A stretch of DNA of 64,000 bases from Leuctra nigra (GCA_934045905.1 OW203763.1:48038775-48102774), one strand, 5' to 3'; positions 45,470 through 57,237 are shown, counted from the first letter of the stretch. The notes: generated by a model from the sequence alone, not told the origin. A program made the numbers and translations.

Positions 45470-47629
45470 TGATAAAAAGAAGCCCAATTGAAATTCATAA
45501 GTTCGCTCGAAGTCGAAAAAGACAAATGTCCCAGAATCCGGTCACTATCTGAGATTTTGATCACTTTCATCAATTGTTTTCTTAGCTTTTGCAAGCGCTA
45601 TTTACAACAAAGAGTGGTTATTTATTATTATCAAAGTGTATTTTGATATTTAATCGGTTGTTTAAGTTTATTTCATACAAAGAACTCCAAAATAGGTACT
45701 TATTTTCACAGGCGCTAAATCGCCAAAATCAAGCAGGAATAGGCCTAATTTTGCCGCAGCCCGCCACACTTCTTTATTTTCTGTTAAACTCAGCTGTGGG
45801 TCCCGAACTAACAAAAAAATCTGTAATGTCAAGGGGCTAAATTTAGGAGTTCTAAGGCAAAAAGGGAAGGCTACGCAAAAAGTTGAAAATACATGCATAT
45901 ATTTTTTGTTATCGAGTGAAAATAAGTAAAGGTGGCCGGATACTGGGGCAGGGACCCTACTTTTGTCGATGGGTATATTGAAATATTGGAGGGCCGTTAT
46001 TTTCTAAATAAAATCCTGTTTTTGCCAAGTAATTTTCCGTTCAAAATTCTTGTTTTCTGGGGATTGTTAAAGGGGGGCAACGGTCAAAAACTAAAAATTT
46101 ACCATAATTCCCAAATATATTATATATATCTTTAAGACATACGCGAATGTATCAATTCTATTAATGATAGTGAAAGCAGGAGACCGAAAAACGTGATTTT
46201 AATCGCAACTATGCAAAGGATTTTAGTCCTGCACAAAATGTCCGTTGGGAACGTAGGAGAACCAAAATAGAAAGAAAAAAACGAAGCCCTGATATATATT
46301 AAGCGGAATGTTTTCTTTATTTTACCTCTCCACAAAATTTCTGTAGCTCGGACCATTGAGCTGTAATTAAATAATTACTAGGTTGATTAACCGAGAATGC
46401 TGCACTTTTTATGGTACAGATTCAGCGCTGAGTAATCTCTCCGCCTCCTCGATACACGATGCCTTGTTTTGACTGCGCACTCAGCGATAATTAAAAATAA
46501 GACGCCGTTGGGTCGTGGACACTTGAAACTTTAAATGTCCTAACATAAATAATACAATGGTTGTGTTGAATGTGTCATTCGTCAGTCATTCATAACTCGA
46601 CTACTGAGGAATGTGAGAGAGAGATATGCATCTGCAAAATCCGCCTACTAGCTTGCACGCCTACTCGCTCGCTGTACAGCACCGCTCAAGAAAAGTTCAT
46701 CGTATAAGCGAAAATTCTCAGCGCTTTAGATGCAGTCTACTCAACAATTATTATTGTTTATTGAAATACCTTAGGCACATTTACACTTATGTATTACCTA
46801 TTAACATGGTGTTATGGAAATGTAGTATTTTTTAAGATTCTGACCGTTGCCGCCCTTTAAGAAAAAGAGTGTGTATCGATATTTATATCGGTTACACTTT
46901 GCTCAACTAATACATACAATATCTTGCCCATTACTATCATTCCCATTCATATGATCTAAAAAACACTTTGACGGAATAATGAGAGGGCCCTTAATAGTGA
47001 TTATGACTCGTTGTTTTGAGGTATCGTGATGCTACCCATGAACACAGTATGACCAAAGTGAATAGAAAACATGGCTGCTATACACAAGAAGCATAGTGTA
47101 TCCACTGTACGCAGTTGCCATGTTAACCAAGTGTATCGATTTTGTCATTCGAGGCGAACCTTGATCTGATCGACGCGACCTCCTTCATGCATTAGCGGCA
47201 AAAAGTTGAACTAGATGAAGACGTTCCAAATTTCAAAACAACACGCAATGTTAGTAGTTCTCTATTCTGCCGCTACGCTCGCATCGTTCCATAAAGTAGG
47301 TCGTTGGTGTTACACGTTTTGCTATGCATGGAATCACCATACATTCTATGTATACAAGGCTGTTTTCTATCCACTCTGGTATGACAGTAGTACTGAAAGG
47401 AGACCCCAACCCCTAAAGGAACCTGGTGTGATGTCTCATGCAAACTATGAATAGGTAGATCTTCTTGCCAAAAATATTGTTGTTCAAACATTAATTTGTG
47501 CGAATAGCATTCCTAATGTTATCAGTCAAGTTAGCATCTATTTGAAGATGTTCGCACGAGTGTGTAGATCGAGAGGTAGTGCCTACTTTGCAGTTCACAA
47601 GGTGAATAATGATGTTTTTTTATTTTCAG
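45470..47629. other. YOD1 upstream region, no other gene found
   Basis: No supported exon. The YOD1 promoter and 5' UTR exon(s) probably lie here, since the coding exon has an acceptor just before its ATG. Confidence 0.45.
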
Positions 47630-48076
47630 CTTGGAGTAGAATGACTACACTTGTGATCAAGTTGCAGTACAAGGGTGGCCAGACCATCCTTCGCGACCTC
47701 ACCTTAGATCACACCCTGAATGATCTTCACAAGAGGATAGCGACTATAACTCGACACCACTCGGCTGGCATAAGCATCCTCTTCGGATATCCTCCGAAGC
47801 CGTTGGATGTCTCCGATCTGAACGTGACCATCGGTGACAGTGGCATTCGATCTGGCGATACGCTGATCATTGCCGAGAAGTTGATTCCGCTAACTGCCAG
47901 CAAGGGTTCGACCAACATCACCATTCCGCCCGCATCGGCCGGCGAAGGAGACAAGAAGGAGCTCAAGCCCAATCTCACGGACGACTATGAGACTTCGGTC
48001 CCGGGCCGCCTCGTGAAGCAGGTGGTGCCGGCTGATAACTCATGCCTGTTCACTAGCATTGGTTTTGTAATGACTG
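47630..48076 (+). CDS. YOD1: YOD1/OTU1 deubiquitinase, first coding exon (CDS from 47641)
   Basis: YOD1 is an OTU-family deubiquitinase that works with the p97/VCP ATPase in ER-associated degradation. The acceptor TTTTTTTATTTTCAG ends at 47629 and the start is the ATG at 47641 (MTTLVIKLQYKGGQ), the usual family start; the longer frame from 47542 would read through the acceptor. Residues 1-80 form the UBX-like domain that binds p97 (LFGYPPKPLD, SGIRSGDTLIIAEKL). The OTU domain begins around 122 with VVPADNSCLFTSIGF, catalytic Asp132 and Cys135. The exon ends ATGACTG|GTACGT, phase 1, and joins the exon at 51399 to give the expected GRVD. The sequence is GC-rich and clearly under constraint. Confidence 0.95.
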
Positions 48077-48245
48077 GTACGTATGTTATTACCTTGGAGG
48101 GTACTTGAAAAGCATTGATTGTTGAGAACTACTGGAGGGTGTAATTTAGCTGCAGCAGGTCTTGGGTACCTACTACCTACCTATGTAGTTTCAAGGAATT
48201 AGATCCAATGGTGCAGTCCTAATATTTTTGGGGTATATACGGTAC

Positions 48246-48530
48246 CATGGGCGTCCGCAGGTTTCTGCAGGGGGGGGGGGGGGGGGGGGGGCAAGGCTTG
48301 GAAAACAATTTTCCTCGCAATAAAGGGGGTGCCCCCCACCCAGCCCCGCAGGGCGTTTTTGTTTTTGGACACTGTGAAATCAATTTTGAGGCGTTATGAG
48401 GCGTATTCAGCCATTTTTTTGTTTTTTTGATACTTTGAAATTAACTTTTTTGAATTTTTTGCTTACGAAATGAAACTAGATATAAAACATCACAAAAATT
48501 TTAATTATTCGTATTCCTGACATCTTCACT
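48246..48530 (-). mobile_element. CATGGGCG-family MITE, inverted copy with poly-G tract
   Basis: Begins CATGGGCGTCCGCAG, then a run of about 22 G, then the family interior in reverse order (AAAACAATTTTCC, GCCCCGCAGGG, GAAATCAATTTTGAGGCGTT, ACGAAATGAAAC). The far terminus is not clear. Confidence 0.65.
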
Positions 48531-48848
48531 CTTCAGCAAAACTATTTTTGGCGTATACCCGCGTATACCCCTTCAAAGCTTTTGGCCTACATTCTTTCCA
48601 GTGAAAATACTTTTTTTGGTATACGGCCTATACCCTCGACTACACCACTGATTAGATCAGTGGTACTCAACCTGAATTCCAAGTCTTGAAATCGTCGTTT
48701 TCAAACCGTTTGCGTTTTCACTGTTTAAAACGTAAAAAAAGTTGAAGGCTAAGGCATAATTGTTAACGTTTCCAAGTTTTAAACAAGGAAATTTCAAATA
48801 CCAAGTGGTACAGTCAGTTAGATCGATTTCAAGACTTGTGGTCCTGCG

Positions 48849-48878
48849 GAAGTTTACCAAAGAAACCTACATTCTCAT
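48849..48878 (+). repeat. SINE 3'-end fragment
   Basis: GGAAGTTTACCAAAGAAACC then TACATTCTCA, the same 3' end as the SINE copies at 49213 and 61403. The tRNA head is absent: a 5'-truncated copy about 335 bp upstream of a full one. Confidence 0.65.
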
Positions 48879-49065
48879 CATTCGAGCTGAAAAGCAACTC
48901 GTTCAGTCGAGTAAAAGAGGGTTGCGCACTCGACTGCAAAGAGGCATGGTGACAGCATTGTCACCGGTGGTATGACAATTCGTGGAAGCATTCTCTACCT
49001 TCATTCCATTCTCCTCGGAGATCTCTAACCCTCATCAGTGTGTTGTGTCTAATGTCCGTCCGTCC

Positions 49066-49213
49066 GACCGGGTAGCTCAGTTGGTAGAGCTCTCGCCCGG
49101 CAAGTGAGAGGTCCCGGGTTCGAGCCCCGGGTCGGTCGGATATTTTTCACAACACACATCCCTTCATATCATCCTGACTCCATGGAAGTTTTCCAGAGAA
49201 ACCTACATTCTCA
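49066..49213 (+). mobile_element. tRNA-derived SINE, copy A
   Basis: A 73-bp tRNA-like head with D arm (GCTC...GAGC), anticodon stem CTCGC/GTGAG with loop CCGGCAA, and T arm CCGGG-TTCGAGC-CCCGG, so both pol III boxes are intact. It is followed by a non-tRNA body GATATTTTTCACAACACACA...ATCATCCTGACTCCATGG and the end CCTACATTCTCA. The same head and body recur on minus at 61403-61548. The mispaired acceptor stem, C at position 33 and the attached body argue for a SINE, not a tRNA gene. Confidence 0.9.
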
Positions 49214-49224
49214 TCGATTTTAGG

Positions 49225-49805
49225 TCACAATTAGGAGTTTGATGATAATCCTGTAAAATTTTCACCTACTCAGATAAACTGGCTTTTCAACATAGGCTAC
49301 GGTGCATATCACATTTTTACATGGCGGGAGGGGGGGTCAAATGTCAAATTTTATTTTCAATAGAATAAAAATTGCAGAGTTGGTGATAAAAACTCACAAC
49401 TTTCACAAAATACTCATTAAACTTGTAATAATAGGTCTTTGTGCATGAAAATGCTTAGGTAAGTACTACAATATTTTGGGGGGGAGGGGGGTTAGACGAT
49501 ATTTTTAATTGTTGGCATAAACACTAGAGGTTCAATGATACATTTGTAAGAATTTCACCATATACTCAGCAAAATTAGCTTATCAACAACGGCTATAGTG
49601 CAAATCCAATTTTTACATTTTTTTGTGTGGGGGGGGGGGGGGGGGGGAATATTGATTTAAAAAACAACTTTTTTTAAAATTGTAATTTTTTGAATTTGAA
49701 AAAATTTTGAATTTTGATTTTGATTGATTCTTATTGCATGAACACTAGGAGTTTGATGATAATTTTGTAAACATTGCATTTGCATAGAGTGGGTCAAATT
49801 TTGAT
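49225..49805 (+). repeat. Degenerate tandem units of about 270 bp with poly-G runs
   Basis: AGGAGTTTGATGATAAT..TGTAAA..TTTCACC.TA.TCAG..AAA..GCTT.TCAAC...GGCTA is repeated at about 49230, 49530 and (partly) 49748. Each of the first two is followed by a G-run (GGGGGGG at 49326, about 20 G at 49628). Confidence 0.65.
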
Positions 49806-49811
49806 TTTCAA

Positions 49812-51240
49812 TAATAATAATAATCTTTATTCCTTTTTTTTCCAATTACCTATGTAGTGGGTAGAGGAGCTATTATTCTACCAAAAATACAAGGGCCTAA
49901 TTATTGAAACTGGCTGGCCGGACCTGTCGTTTCTCCAAGTGCTGGATTCTCTTCATCTTCATCCACTTTTATCTTCTTCTCTGTCTGCCAATCCCTGCCA
50001 CAAGTCCCTATTTAACCACCATTCCTCTTTCTTCACAATCACCCATTGCTCGCCTGTCTCTTCGACATTCTTCAACAAGTCCGACGCTCTTCCTTTTCAT
50101 CTCCTCCGTCTTCTTCTCATTCCTCTTCTTCTCCTTCTTCCGTTTCCATTTTTTCCAGAATCTTCCTCCATCTGTCACTGTCCTCCCACCATTTTTCGTC
50201 CCTTACCATTTCCCAAAACTCTCCTTTTTCTTCCAAAGCCGCCTTCACTCCACTCATCCACTTCGTTCGCGGTCTCCCTACCTTTCTTTTCCCTCCCATT
50301 GCTGCTATATCTGCCTCCCTTCTCGGTATCCTCTCTTGTCCCATCCCTTTCAATCGACCAAACCATTTCAATCTCTCCTTTCCTAATTTGAAACTTTTGT
50401 CTCCATTGCCAGATCTTTCCTTACCTTTGAGCTCCTTATCTTATCTATTTTTGTCAACCCTGCTATACTTCTTGGGAACTTCATCACCGCCCCCTGCATC
50501 TTTAATTCCTCCTTTTCTCCCATTGGCCACGTAACTGTACCATAAGTCAACATAGGTATAAAATACATCTTAAACAATAATAGTTTACACCTACGTGGCA
50601 CATCCTCGTTCCAGAGCAGTTTTCTCACACTCTGATAAAAACTTTCCGCCACAGTCACCCTCCTCTCAATCTCCTTGTCCACCTTTCCCTCCTTTGACAG
50701 AATACTGCCAAGATACTTAAACTCCTCCTTCTCTTCCAGTACATCTCATTTCAATTTGATACAGCGCCTCATCTTCTGTCGTCTCTCCATTGCCATGGTT
50801 TCACTCTTCTCTTTGCTTATCTCTAATCCATACTTTTCCGAAACCACCTCCCATCTGCTGATCTTTTCCTGCAACTCTTCTTCTGTTTCACCCCATACCA
50901 TCACATCATCTGCGTATAAAAGTTCTTGTATCACACTGCTCCTCCGGTTCTACCTCTCTCACCAATTCATTCATTACCACTCCAAACAACATCGGTGATA
51001 GCACACTTCCCTGATTAAGCCCTTCTTTCACCACAAACCATTCAGATCGTCCAACTCCTGTTTCCACACAACAACTGTTCACCTTATACTCTTTATTCTG
51101 TTGACCAAACCCAAATTTACTCCTTCCACACCTCTGCTCTTGGCATTCGGTCATATGACTTGACCAAATCAAGAAATGTCATTCGCATAGATTCTCCTTT
51201 ATCCCACCTACCCTCCATTATCTGTCTGGATTAAATTTAG
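49812..51240 (-). pseudogene. Non-LTR retrotransposon (LINE) 3' part, antisense in the YOD1 intron
   Basis: In minus-strand order: FLDLVKSYD (RT motif A), EGLNQGSVLSPMLFGVVMNE (motif B), LLYADDVMVWGETEEELQEK (motif C, YADD intact), then a thumb region (WNEDVPRRCKLLLFKMYFIP) and a C-terminal KRKVGRPRTKWM block. Several frameshifts and stops separate these pieces. The 3' end at about 49812 is a short TTATTATTATTATT-type tail. The element is 5'-truncated. It is the source family of the fragments in the robl intron and probably of 3-263. The pyrimidine-rich + strand here is simply its complement. Confidence 0.92.
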
Positions 51241-51398
51241 ATTTTTTGCTATTAGACTAAAAATGGCGGAAACTTAAAAAAATTAAATTTATTCCTCTCA
51301 TAGCAATTATTTCCAGTTCAGAGAGTCTATTTCTGAGTTTGTAGTAACATGAAAACATGAAGCAAGCTGATTTCACAATCTCCTTGAATTGCCTTCAG

Positions 51399-51715
51399 GC
51401 CGCGTGGATTTGACTTGTGGCCCCTACATGAGGCAGATCATCGCTGTGGAGGTGCTGGAGAATGCCGACGTCTACTCGACGGCTATCCTGGGCCGACCGA
51501 ACACCGAGTATGTTACATGGATTATGCTCGACGAGTCCTGGGGAGGTGCTATCGAGCTAGCGATCCTGTCGCATTACTACGGCATGGAGATCGCTGTCGT
51601 CGATGCAATCAACGGCATTGTCAGCCGCTTCGGTGAGGATCAAAACTACGGGCAGCGAGTCTTCCTACTGTTCGACGGAATCCATTACGATCCACTGTAC
51701 TTGCTGCCAAATGAT
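51399..51715 (+). CDS. YOD1: YOD1/OTU1 deubiquitinase, second coding exon
   Basis: Acceptor TTGCCTTCAG; starts phase 1 and completes GRVDLTCGPYMRQIIAVEVL, then VTWIMLDESWGGAIELAILS, HYYGMEIAVVDAINGIVSRF, and RVFLLFDGIHYDPLYLLPND with donor GTAAGT, phase 0. This is the core of the OTU domain; His241 in GIHYDPL is the catalytic histidine paired with Cys135. The two exons give 251 residues, against about 340-350 in family members; the missing C-terminus normally holds a C2H2 zinc finger. I could not find that exon in the remaining 12 kb, so it is either beyond the window or hidden among repeats. Confidence 0.95.
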
Positions 51716-52016
51716 GTAAGTCACACTATTATTTTAATTTTCAATTCCTAGAAAATGCATGTTGCATTGATGTTATTTTAGCCAGCACTTGATGAATGTA
51801 TTATTGTGATATTTACCAATTGAGGGACACAATAAAACAAATTGACTTTAAAGAAAAGGAATATGTTTTTGCTCTGAATCGTGCGACAATGAAGTGGAAA
51901 TAATATTCATTGGCCATGTGTGTTGTGTGTAGTGCACCTACCGTAGTGTAAAAAAGTTTACAAAGAATGTCGAGAGGCAGGTCTTTATAATATATACCTA
52001 GTAGTGTTGAAAATAA

Positions 52017-52862
52017 ACTTACCTAGGGGTAATGAGGGTAATGGGGAACACTTTTGAAAGTTTTGACTTTGCAAATTAATTGCAATTTTTTGGTTCATGT
52101 TTTCAAGCTAAGTTTTTTTTGTACTATCTGTGGTGTATTGTTTACTATATAATGAGGATTACAAAAACTTTTTCCTAAACTGAAAGTAACAAATATTTTT
52201 TTAAAAAAGTTCATCACTTTTCCTCATTACCCCCGATATTGGGGGTAAAGAGGAACACGGCTTGCTACAGCCTTGAGGTATGATTGTAAATTATTTGAGG
52301 TAATGAGGAACTTGCAGTTTCAGCCCATGATTACAATGCCTAAAAGTTTTTGTGAATCGGACAACAATTGTAGAAGCTAAAAGCAATTGAATATTGAATA
52401 ATAAAATATATGAAAACTGCAGAAACTGCATTACCCCTTTATACATGTTCCTCTTTACCCCAATAAAATTAACTGCTGGGGTAATGAGGAACACTACCCA
52501 AATTTTAAAAAAGGCAAAAAAATTTTAATCACAAAAATCATTATATTCTCCACTCAACCTTCATGCAACTTCCTGCTATTTCAAATTTGAATCTTACTTG
52601 ACCCTTTCTTTGAAAAAAAATCAGAAGTATTGCAACTGCTACAATGAAAGCATGTTTTTTTGGAAGAGTTGCACATATTTATCAAATTATAATACAAATA
52701 ATTATCTGCGTGAGATAATAACAACTGCATACTCTAGATAAGTGTTCAAACTATAGGAGCAATGATTTCAAAAAAATAATTTTCAACCCTGATAAGTGAC
52801 TGATAAGGCTCGTGTTCCCCATTACCCCCTGTTCCCCATTACCCACATTACCCCTAGTTAAG
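52017..52862. mobile_element. TIR element (about 846 bp) with repeated GGGGTAATGRGGAACAC motifs
   Basis: The left end AACTTACCTAGGGGTAATG.GGGTAATGGGGAACAC is matched by the complement of the right end (AACTTAACTAGGGGTAATG). The words GGGTAATGAGGAAC or their complements recur inside at about 52240, 52300, 52435 and 52480. No ORF. It lies in the presumed YOD1 intron. Confidence 0.8.
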
Positions 52863-53053
52863 TTCCATTCACCGTAAGAATGACGACCTTGAAATCTACT
52901 GTCAAGCCATAGTTATTTAGCTCAATTTTGAATACGATTTTAAATTTTAATGTCTGTAAAATATCAGTAATTATATTTATAATGTTAATAAATTGTTTCT
53001 AATAGATTGCTGGATGACAATCAAATAAGTGGCTTGACTTTATGTTTCAAGGT

Positions 53054-53925
53054 CAATCTAGTGGAGCGGTCGCTCCACCCAGCCAAGTCGTACTGTACAC
53101 TCACACTCACTCAACATACCGTAAAAGCCTAATAAACTGAGGAACAGACCAAACACTTTTACTGTAAGCAACAACATGGCATTTTCGGCCTACTGGATCT
53201 CAAAATTGGAAAATCTCACATTGTTGCGAATATCTTAATTTCGAGCTATGGCCCACCCCACCACATATGCCAAATTTGGGAACAATAGGTTATGCCATTT
53301 GCGAGCTAGAGGGCCGTGAAAACAGTGAAATTACACCCCTTTTAAAAGCTATCTGATGATTCAGATGATTCAGATATCAGGAAACACCGCTATCACCGCC
53401 ACAGCCTAAACGGCTGAACCGATCGATCTGAAATTTTTACCACATATGCACTTTTGGCGTCTGAGGTGCCTTTTTATAAAACCAACCGGAAGCCGCCATT
53501 TTGAAACCGGAAGTGCCATCATATTTCAAAAACGGATGAACCGATCGGGACGAAATTAGCGCCAAACGATTTGGACGGTCATCTATATAAAATATCAATA
53601 GTCGAAATAGACATGCACTATTACCGAAACCGGAAATGGCGTCATAAAGATGCCTAATCTGACTTAAATCATCTCTCATAACAATATCAACATTTTCAGA
53701 AGGCTTATTATGTTTCATAACATTTATAGAAACAAATTTTAGGTGGCAGTGATGTCATCCGCCATTTTGAAAACTGTAAGTGATGTCATAACTCGAGAAC
53801 GGCTGGACCGATTGAACGAAACTTCGCTATACTTCAAAGCATATTATTTATAGCGTACAGAGTGACAACTAACAAGCACAACTTTTCTTAGCAACCAAAT
53901 ACAACCAAATACAACCAAATACACC
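53054..53925 (+). repeat. TCTAGTGG repeat element, short copy
   Basis: Starts A|TCTAGTGGAGCGGTCGCTCC; GTGGAGCG/CGCTCCAC forms a perfect 8-bp hairpin at the very start. It is collinear with 54311-56045, including GCTATCACCGCCACAGCCT and CTTTTGGCGTCTGA, and ends near CAACTTTTCTTAGCAACCAA. It has fewer internal modules (about three CCGGAAxTG units). Confidence 0.8.
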
Positions 53926-54058
53926 TGAGTGACATTTTTAACCAATAGAATTAAAAATTAGTTTTGCATCTTTCCTAGCTGTAGCCTGTAGGAACAGTAG
54001 GTATAGTTTTTTGCTACCTATACCTATTTGGCAATTACTAGGCTTGTGAACATATCGG
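53926..54058. other. Spacer before the long inverted repeat
   Basis: Contains three ACAACCAAAT repeats and a short TACCTA microsatellite. No other feature. Confidence 0.5.
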
Positions 54059-54310
54059 CCCCCCAGTTCAAGACTGCGTTATAGCCCTTTTTAAAAACTC
54101 AAGCTTCGCCAACTTTCAGGCGCAGTGCAGTCTGGGAATGGTATTCCTGTTTGAATCTACCGCGCCTATTTCTGTGCTAAACAAGTGGGGGAGAGTGAGA
54201 GATATTCCCGTTTATGTTTTAAAATATAATATGATAATGTAACGTACTACAATATGTTGTGTATCACAGTGTAAAGAAAACTCTGGTAGTTGATATAGAC
54301 ATAATTTGAT

Positions 54311-56045
54311 CTAGTGGAGCGGTTGCTCCACTCAGCCAAGTCGTACCGTACACTCACAGTCTCTCAACATACCGTAAATGCCTAATAAACTGAGGAGCAG
54401 ACCAACTACTTGTACTGTAAGCAACAACATAGCATTTTCGGCCTACTGGATCTCAACAATAGAAAATCTCTCATTGTTGTGAAATGTCTTAATTTTGAGC
54501 TATGGTCCACCTGACAACATATACATCACGCGACAACAACCAGTCATGCCGTTGACGAACTAGAGGGCCGTGGAATCGTGAAATTACACCGCTTTCTTCA
54601 GATGATTCTGATGATTCTGATCATTCCCGAAAAAGTTGCTATCACCGCCACAGCCTGAACGGCTGAACCGATCAACCTGAAATTTTTACCACATATGCAC
54701 TTTTGGCGTCTGATGATACCTTGCCTCTTGTGATTTTTTGTGCCGCCATTTTAAAACCGGAAGTGACGTCATATCTCAAAAACGTCTGGACCAATTATAA
54801 CGAAATTAGCGCCATTCGATTAAGATGGTCATCTATATAAAGTATCAATAATAAAATAATTATTTTCTTATTTTCTAAACCGGAAGTGACGTGATAAATA
54901 CGCAATGTTAAACTTATTTCAACAAATTATACTTAAAATACATACATAATTAACTTACATTGTAACATAGACAATACAAACTATAAATTCAAGATTGCAG
55001 TGTACTCGGCCGCCATTCCTGAAACCGGAAGTGACGTCATATATCTAAAACGCCTGTACCGATTGCAACTGAACTAGCTCCTGCGTATTCATTCTGCAAT
55101 TTATTTGAAAAAATCAATTGTGAAAAATAAATAAACAAATTAACGGTACCGGAAATGGCGGCAGGAACCACTAAATGAAACCGGAAGTGACGCCATATAT
55201 TACAAACGGCATGACCGATTTTACGGAAATATAGGGATTATGAATTCAGATGGTCGTTCATAAAGTATCAACTAGATTGTTTTCCTATTACCTATACCGG
55301 AAATGTCGTCATAAATATGCTAAATGACATCAAAAATATGATAATTGACACAAAATTCACCACTTTATACTTCTAAATAGATATTTAGTAAACTTGCTTT
55401 GTAAATAATTATAATTTCAAGGTTGCAGTGTTCTCGGCCGCCATTTTTAAAACCGGAAGTGACATCATATATTGAAAACAGCTGTACCGATTGCAACCAA
55501 ATTTTGGAAATGTGTGGGACTAATAATTATGAATTGAAGACGACATTATTTTCGTCCGCCATTGTTAAAACCGGAAGTGACGTCATATATCGAAATCGTC
55601 TGTACCGATTGCAACCAAATTGTGAAATTATGTAGGACTAATAATTTTGAATTAAAGACGACATTAATTTCGGCCGCCATTGTTAAAACCGGAAGGGACG
55701 TCATATATCGAAAAAGGCTGTACCGATTGCAACCAAATTTTGGAAATATGTAGTACTTATAATTATGGATTAAAGACGACATTATTTTCGGCCGCCATTG
55801 TTAAAACCGGAAGTGACGTCATATATTGAAATCGTCTGTACCGATTGCATCCAAATTATGCAATTATATAGGACTTATAATTATGAATTCAAGACGACAT
55901 TATTTTCGGCCGCTATGTCAAAACCGGAAGTGACGTCATATATCGAAAACGGCTGGATCGATTATAACGAAACTTAAGCTATTCTTCTTGGATAATCATT
56001 TTCATCTTATACCAAACGCAACTTTTCTTAGTAACCAAATCGGTT
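54311..56045 (+). repeat. TCTAGTGG repeat element, long copy with YY1/ETS/CRE-like modules
   Basis: Begins A|TCTAGTGGAGCGGTTGCTCC. Inside are about nine modules, each with GCCGCCATTnTTAAAACCGG followed by AAGTGACGTCATATAT and then CGnCTGTACCGATTGCAACC. The last four repeat at about 118 bp. There are no usable ORFs (the small ones encode KPEVTSYI-type repeats). It sits in the left arm of the long inverted repeat directly after ATTTGA. Confidence 0.85.
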
Positions 56046-56128
56046 GAGGAGTATTTTTTTAAAGAAATTAGTCCCTGATCGGACATGTGCTACAAGCTGT
56101 ATGAATAAACTAACAAAAGAAGTGATAT

Positions 56129-57205
56129 CCCAGAAAAAAACACTCCGTGTAAAAAAGGCAGCCAAGTCTCTTTACTTTAAAAAAATTCAACACCGAAAAG
56201 GAGTGATATCAAAAAAGGAGCCAAGTCAATGACATTTCCAAATATTTAATCGTATTTTTGAAATAAAAGAATGAACACCGAGAAATACTTTACAAAAGGA
56301 CTTGGCGCATCGTTTTTTGAAATACATTTTTCGATTCATAAGCATATGCCATTTATATACAACCGTCATTTAGAATTTTTAGAATAATAGGGAAACATCT
56401 TTCAATTACATATTATACATACCGACTGTAAAATATTTTCTATTAGAATATGTACGTACGCGATGAAACTTGTTGCCTATGTTTTCTATAAATACACAAT
56501 AGTTAGTTATTTTCGTAATATTGTTTCGTGGTCAACATAATTAAGTCTCATGCGTTAAACCTTCTTATCATGAAATACATTTCTATTAATCCACATTTTA
56601 TAACAAAACATTTCACAAAGTACATAGTCACATTGAATTTCTATTAAAAAATTTAACTTTATACACTTGACACTTCAAAAATATATAATAATGTTCCAAA
56701 GATAGTTCGTAATTATTTGACGTTTCATGATTTCCTTCAGTCAAGATCAAATTATGAAAAGATACCCTTCTAATATCACCATATTAACAGTGCTATAAGA
56801 ATATGTATGTGCCCACTTACAATTGTTATTTAATTCTTCCACCCTTATATTACCTATCTATTACAGCATGAAATCTTTCTACTATCGCCATTGACAAAAC
56901 TATAATATAGCCATTTCTAAAAGTAGCTTGATTCATAGATTCTGGCTCTAATAGAAAGAGGAAAATGTACCTACTTTAAATTTCTTTCCACTTTTAGTAC
57001 TGAATGAGGTCTTTAAAAAAACGATGCGCCAAGTCCTTTTGTAAAGTATTTCTTGGTATTTATACTTTTATTTCAAAAATACGATTAAATATTTGGAAAT
57101 GTCATTGACTTGGCTCCTTTTTTGATATCACTCCTTTTCGGTGTTGAATTTTTTTAAACTAAAGAGACTTGCTGCCTTTTTTACACGGAAGTGTTTTTTT
57201 CTGGG
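56129..57205. mobile_element. TIR element, 1077 bp, arms about 200 bp
   Basis: Ends CCCAGAAAAAAACACT and AGTGTTTTTTTCTGGG. Complementarity continues with TTACACGG-type, CCAAGTCTCTTTA / TAAAGAGACTTG, GGAGTGATATCAAAAAAGGA and GACTTGGCGCATCGTTTTTT. The interior is AT-rich without a transposase. Its right end is the right boundary of the composite insertion in the palindrome. Confidence 0.85.
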
Positions 57206-57237
57206 TACATATTTCCTAAAGATTTGAGTGTTAAAAG

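Larger units (their letters stand above)
48077..51398 (+). other. YOD1 intron, 3.3 kb, filled with transposons
   Basis: GTACGT...TTGCCTTCAG. It contains a poly-G MITE (48246), a SINE 3' end (48849), a full SINE (49066), tandem degenerate units (49225-49805) and an antisense LINE (49812-51240). Confidence 0.9.

Noticed and set aside
47542..47640. YOD1 starting 33 codons earlier at 47542
   Set aside because: That stretch runs through a poly-T tract and the splice acceptor at 47629; family members start at the MTTL-like position.
49066..49138. Functional tRNA gene (Ala-GGC-like)
   Set aside because: Imperfect acceptor stem, C at position 33, no terminator at the 3' end, and the same head with the same downstream body repeats elsewhere with another anticodon.
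49904..50534. Three overlapping plus-strand frames of 150-162 codons rich in Ser/Pro/Phe
   Set aside because: They are the complement of the purine-rich LINE C-terminal coding region on minus.
55423..55782. Small KPEVTSYI-repeat proteins
   Set aside because: They are translations of the CCGGAAGTGACGTCATA tandem modules in both strands.
53054..57205. The whole 53-57 kb block as a single Helitron
   Set aside because: The A|TC start fits, but the right end is CTGGG|T rather than a clean CTRR|T, no 3' hairpin precedes it, and a separate TIR element forms the right third. Kept as composite insertion.
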